In this document: positions 5,409 through 5,667 of the stretch, one piece after another
Position numbering within the stretch: position 1 is the first letter of the stretch
Layout of the letters: every line of letters starts with the position of its first letter
Assembly: GCA_030614585.1 (NCBI GenBank)
Contig: JAUWTT010000293.1
Location: 1-5,667 of the forward strand
Length of the DNA stretch: 5,667 bases
Origin: Acidobacteriota bacterium
Lineage (GTDB): Bacteria > Acidobacteriota > UBA6911 > RPQK01 > JAPXNP01
Direction of reading: 5' to 3'
Notes under the pieces: generated by a model
Told to the model about the DNA's origin: nothing
Database searches by the model: none
The model's input: the letters and a program-made list of their open reading frames with translations, nothing else
Program-made: the position numbers and the translations under genes

Positions 5409-5667
5409 TCACATGTTCTCGAAGGAGAGAGATTCGGCGAGTCTCGGGTCCCTTGTCGGGACAAGGGCCGGCCCCACCATCAGCCTTATCAGCGCAGCTG
5501 CAAAGAGTCCGCTAACTCCCAGCAGCGTGAGCAGGTCCAACAAGTGAGGATGGAAGCCTTCAGAATGAATGGGCATCACCAACCAGTAGAGATCAAGGTA
5601 GTGCATCAGGAGAAGCCAAATGGTTACCCCCCATAGGACCTGCTTGTTTCGTTTGGTGGTTCTGGAA
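5409..5667 (-). CDS. actF: Alternative complex III membrane subunit ActF, C-terminal end (5' end outside window)
   Basis: The frame stays open to the right edge, upstream of the Met codon at 5606, so only the last 86 residues are visible. They contain RNKQVLWGVTIWLLLMHYLDLYWLVMP (a basic turn and a membrane helix, broken here only by reading; the helix centre is WLLLMHYLDLYWLV), then HSEGFHPHLLDLLTLLGVSGLFAAALIRLM, summarised as an HSEGFHP loop followed by a second hydrophobic segment. The tail is ALVPTRDPRLAESLSFENM. The PxxH..GFHP loop, final helix and DPRLAESL tail are what I know from ActF, an NrfD-like integral membrane subunit of alternative complex III, which oxidises quinol and passes electrons to cytochrome c or an oxidase. 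ActC is a homologue, but the tail favours ActF. Other act genes would be expected to the right, outside the window. The stop is TGA at 5411-5409. Confidence 0.8.
   Translation of the reverse strand, partial: SRTTKRNKQVLWGVTIWLLLMHYLDLYWLVMPIHSEGFHPHLLDLLTLLGVSGLFAAALIRLMVGPALVPTRDPRLAESLSFENM
5450..5467. repeat. Perfect 8-bp hairpin inside the 3' end of actF
   Basis: CCCTTGTC (5450-5457) and GACAAGGG (5460-5467) are exact reverse complements around a 2-nt centre. It falls in the codons for the LVPTRDP part of the ActF tail, about 40 nt before the stop. The real RNA loop would be at least 4 nt after opening the innermost pair. Confidence 0.6.

Noticed and set aside
5340..5636. A 98-codon + strand frame at the right end
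   Set aside because: It overlaps actF antisense from 5409 on, and its translation is polar and unlike known proteins. The actF reading on the other strand has clear family motifs.

Overview
The window holds five recognisable protein genes in two convergent groups: three on the + strand (left) and two on the - strand (right). The two outermost genes run off the window. The organism cannot be named with confidence. An alternative complex III subunit, an FHA-GAF-PP2C regulator, DUF4091/GH123-type and other glycosidase-like proteins, moderate GC and heptamer-type intergenic repeats together suggest a free-living, carbohydrate-using, respiring bacterium. It would come from the Acidobacteriota, Planctomycetota or a related, largely uncultured lineage. 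This is an inference from gene content, not a phylogenetic result.

Left part (1-3180, + strand): the C-terminal part of a DUF4091/GH123-like glycoside hydrolase; after 59 nt, a membrane-anchored or secreted TIM-barrel glycosidase-like protein with no assigned substrate; after 25 nt, purU (formyltetrahydrofolate deformylase). The short gaps and good Shine-Dalgarno sites suggest one transcript. The first two genes make sense together in saccharide breakdown. PurU, a one-carbon metabolism enzyme, has no obvious link to them.

Middle (3181-3378): a 198-nt convergent intergenic region. It holds a mosaic of short tandem repeats (CGTGCT, CGGTGAT, CACCAAG and ACTACTT units) and a 15-bp perfect inverted repeat around a 52-nt spacer. 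An 18-bp piece of it recurs about 2 kb away, at 5296-5313.

Right part (3379-5667, - strand): the 3' end of actF, encoding a membrane subunit of alternative complex III (quinol:electron acceptor oxidoreductase). A 362-nt non-coding stretch follows, and then a full FHA-GAF-SpoIIE-type PP2C phosphatase of the RsbU kind, probably a regulator of a partner-switching pathway. Its best start is a GTG at 5046 behind a near-ideal Shine-Dalgarno, not an upstream TTG at 5085. The gap carries the 18-bp repeat, a weak promoter candidate, an inverted repeat just after actF, and a dyad just upstream of the phosphatase ribosome binding site.

I found no clear new multi-gene system. The points most worth a second look are the repeat mosaic and its second copy, the altered D-E catalytic pair in the GH123-like protein, the uncharacterised glycosidase-like protein, and the leader dyad before the phosphatase.
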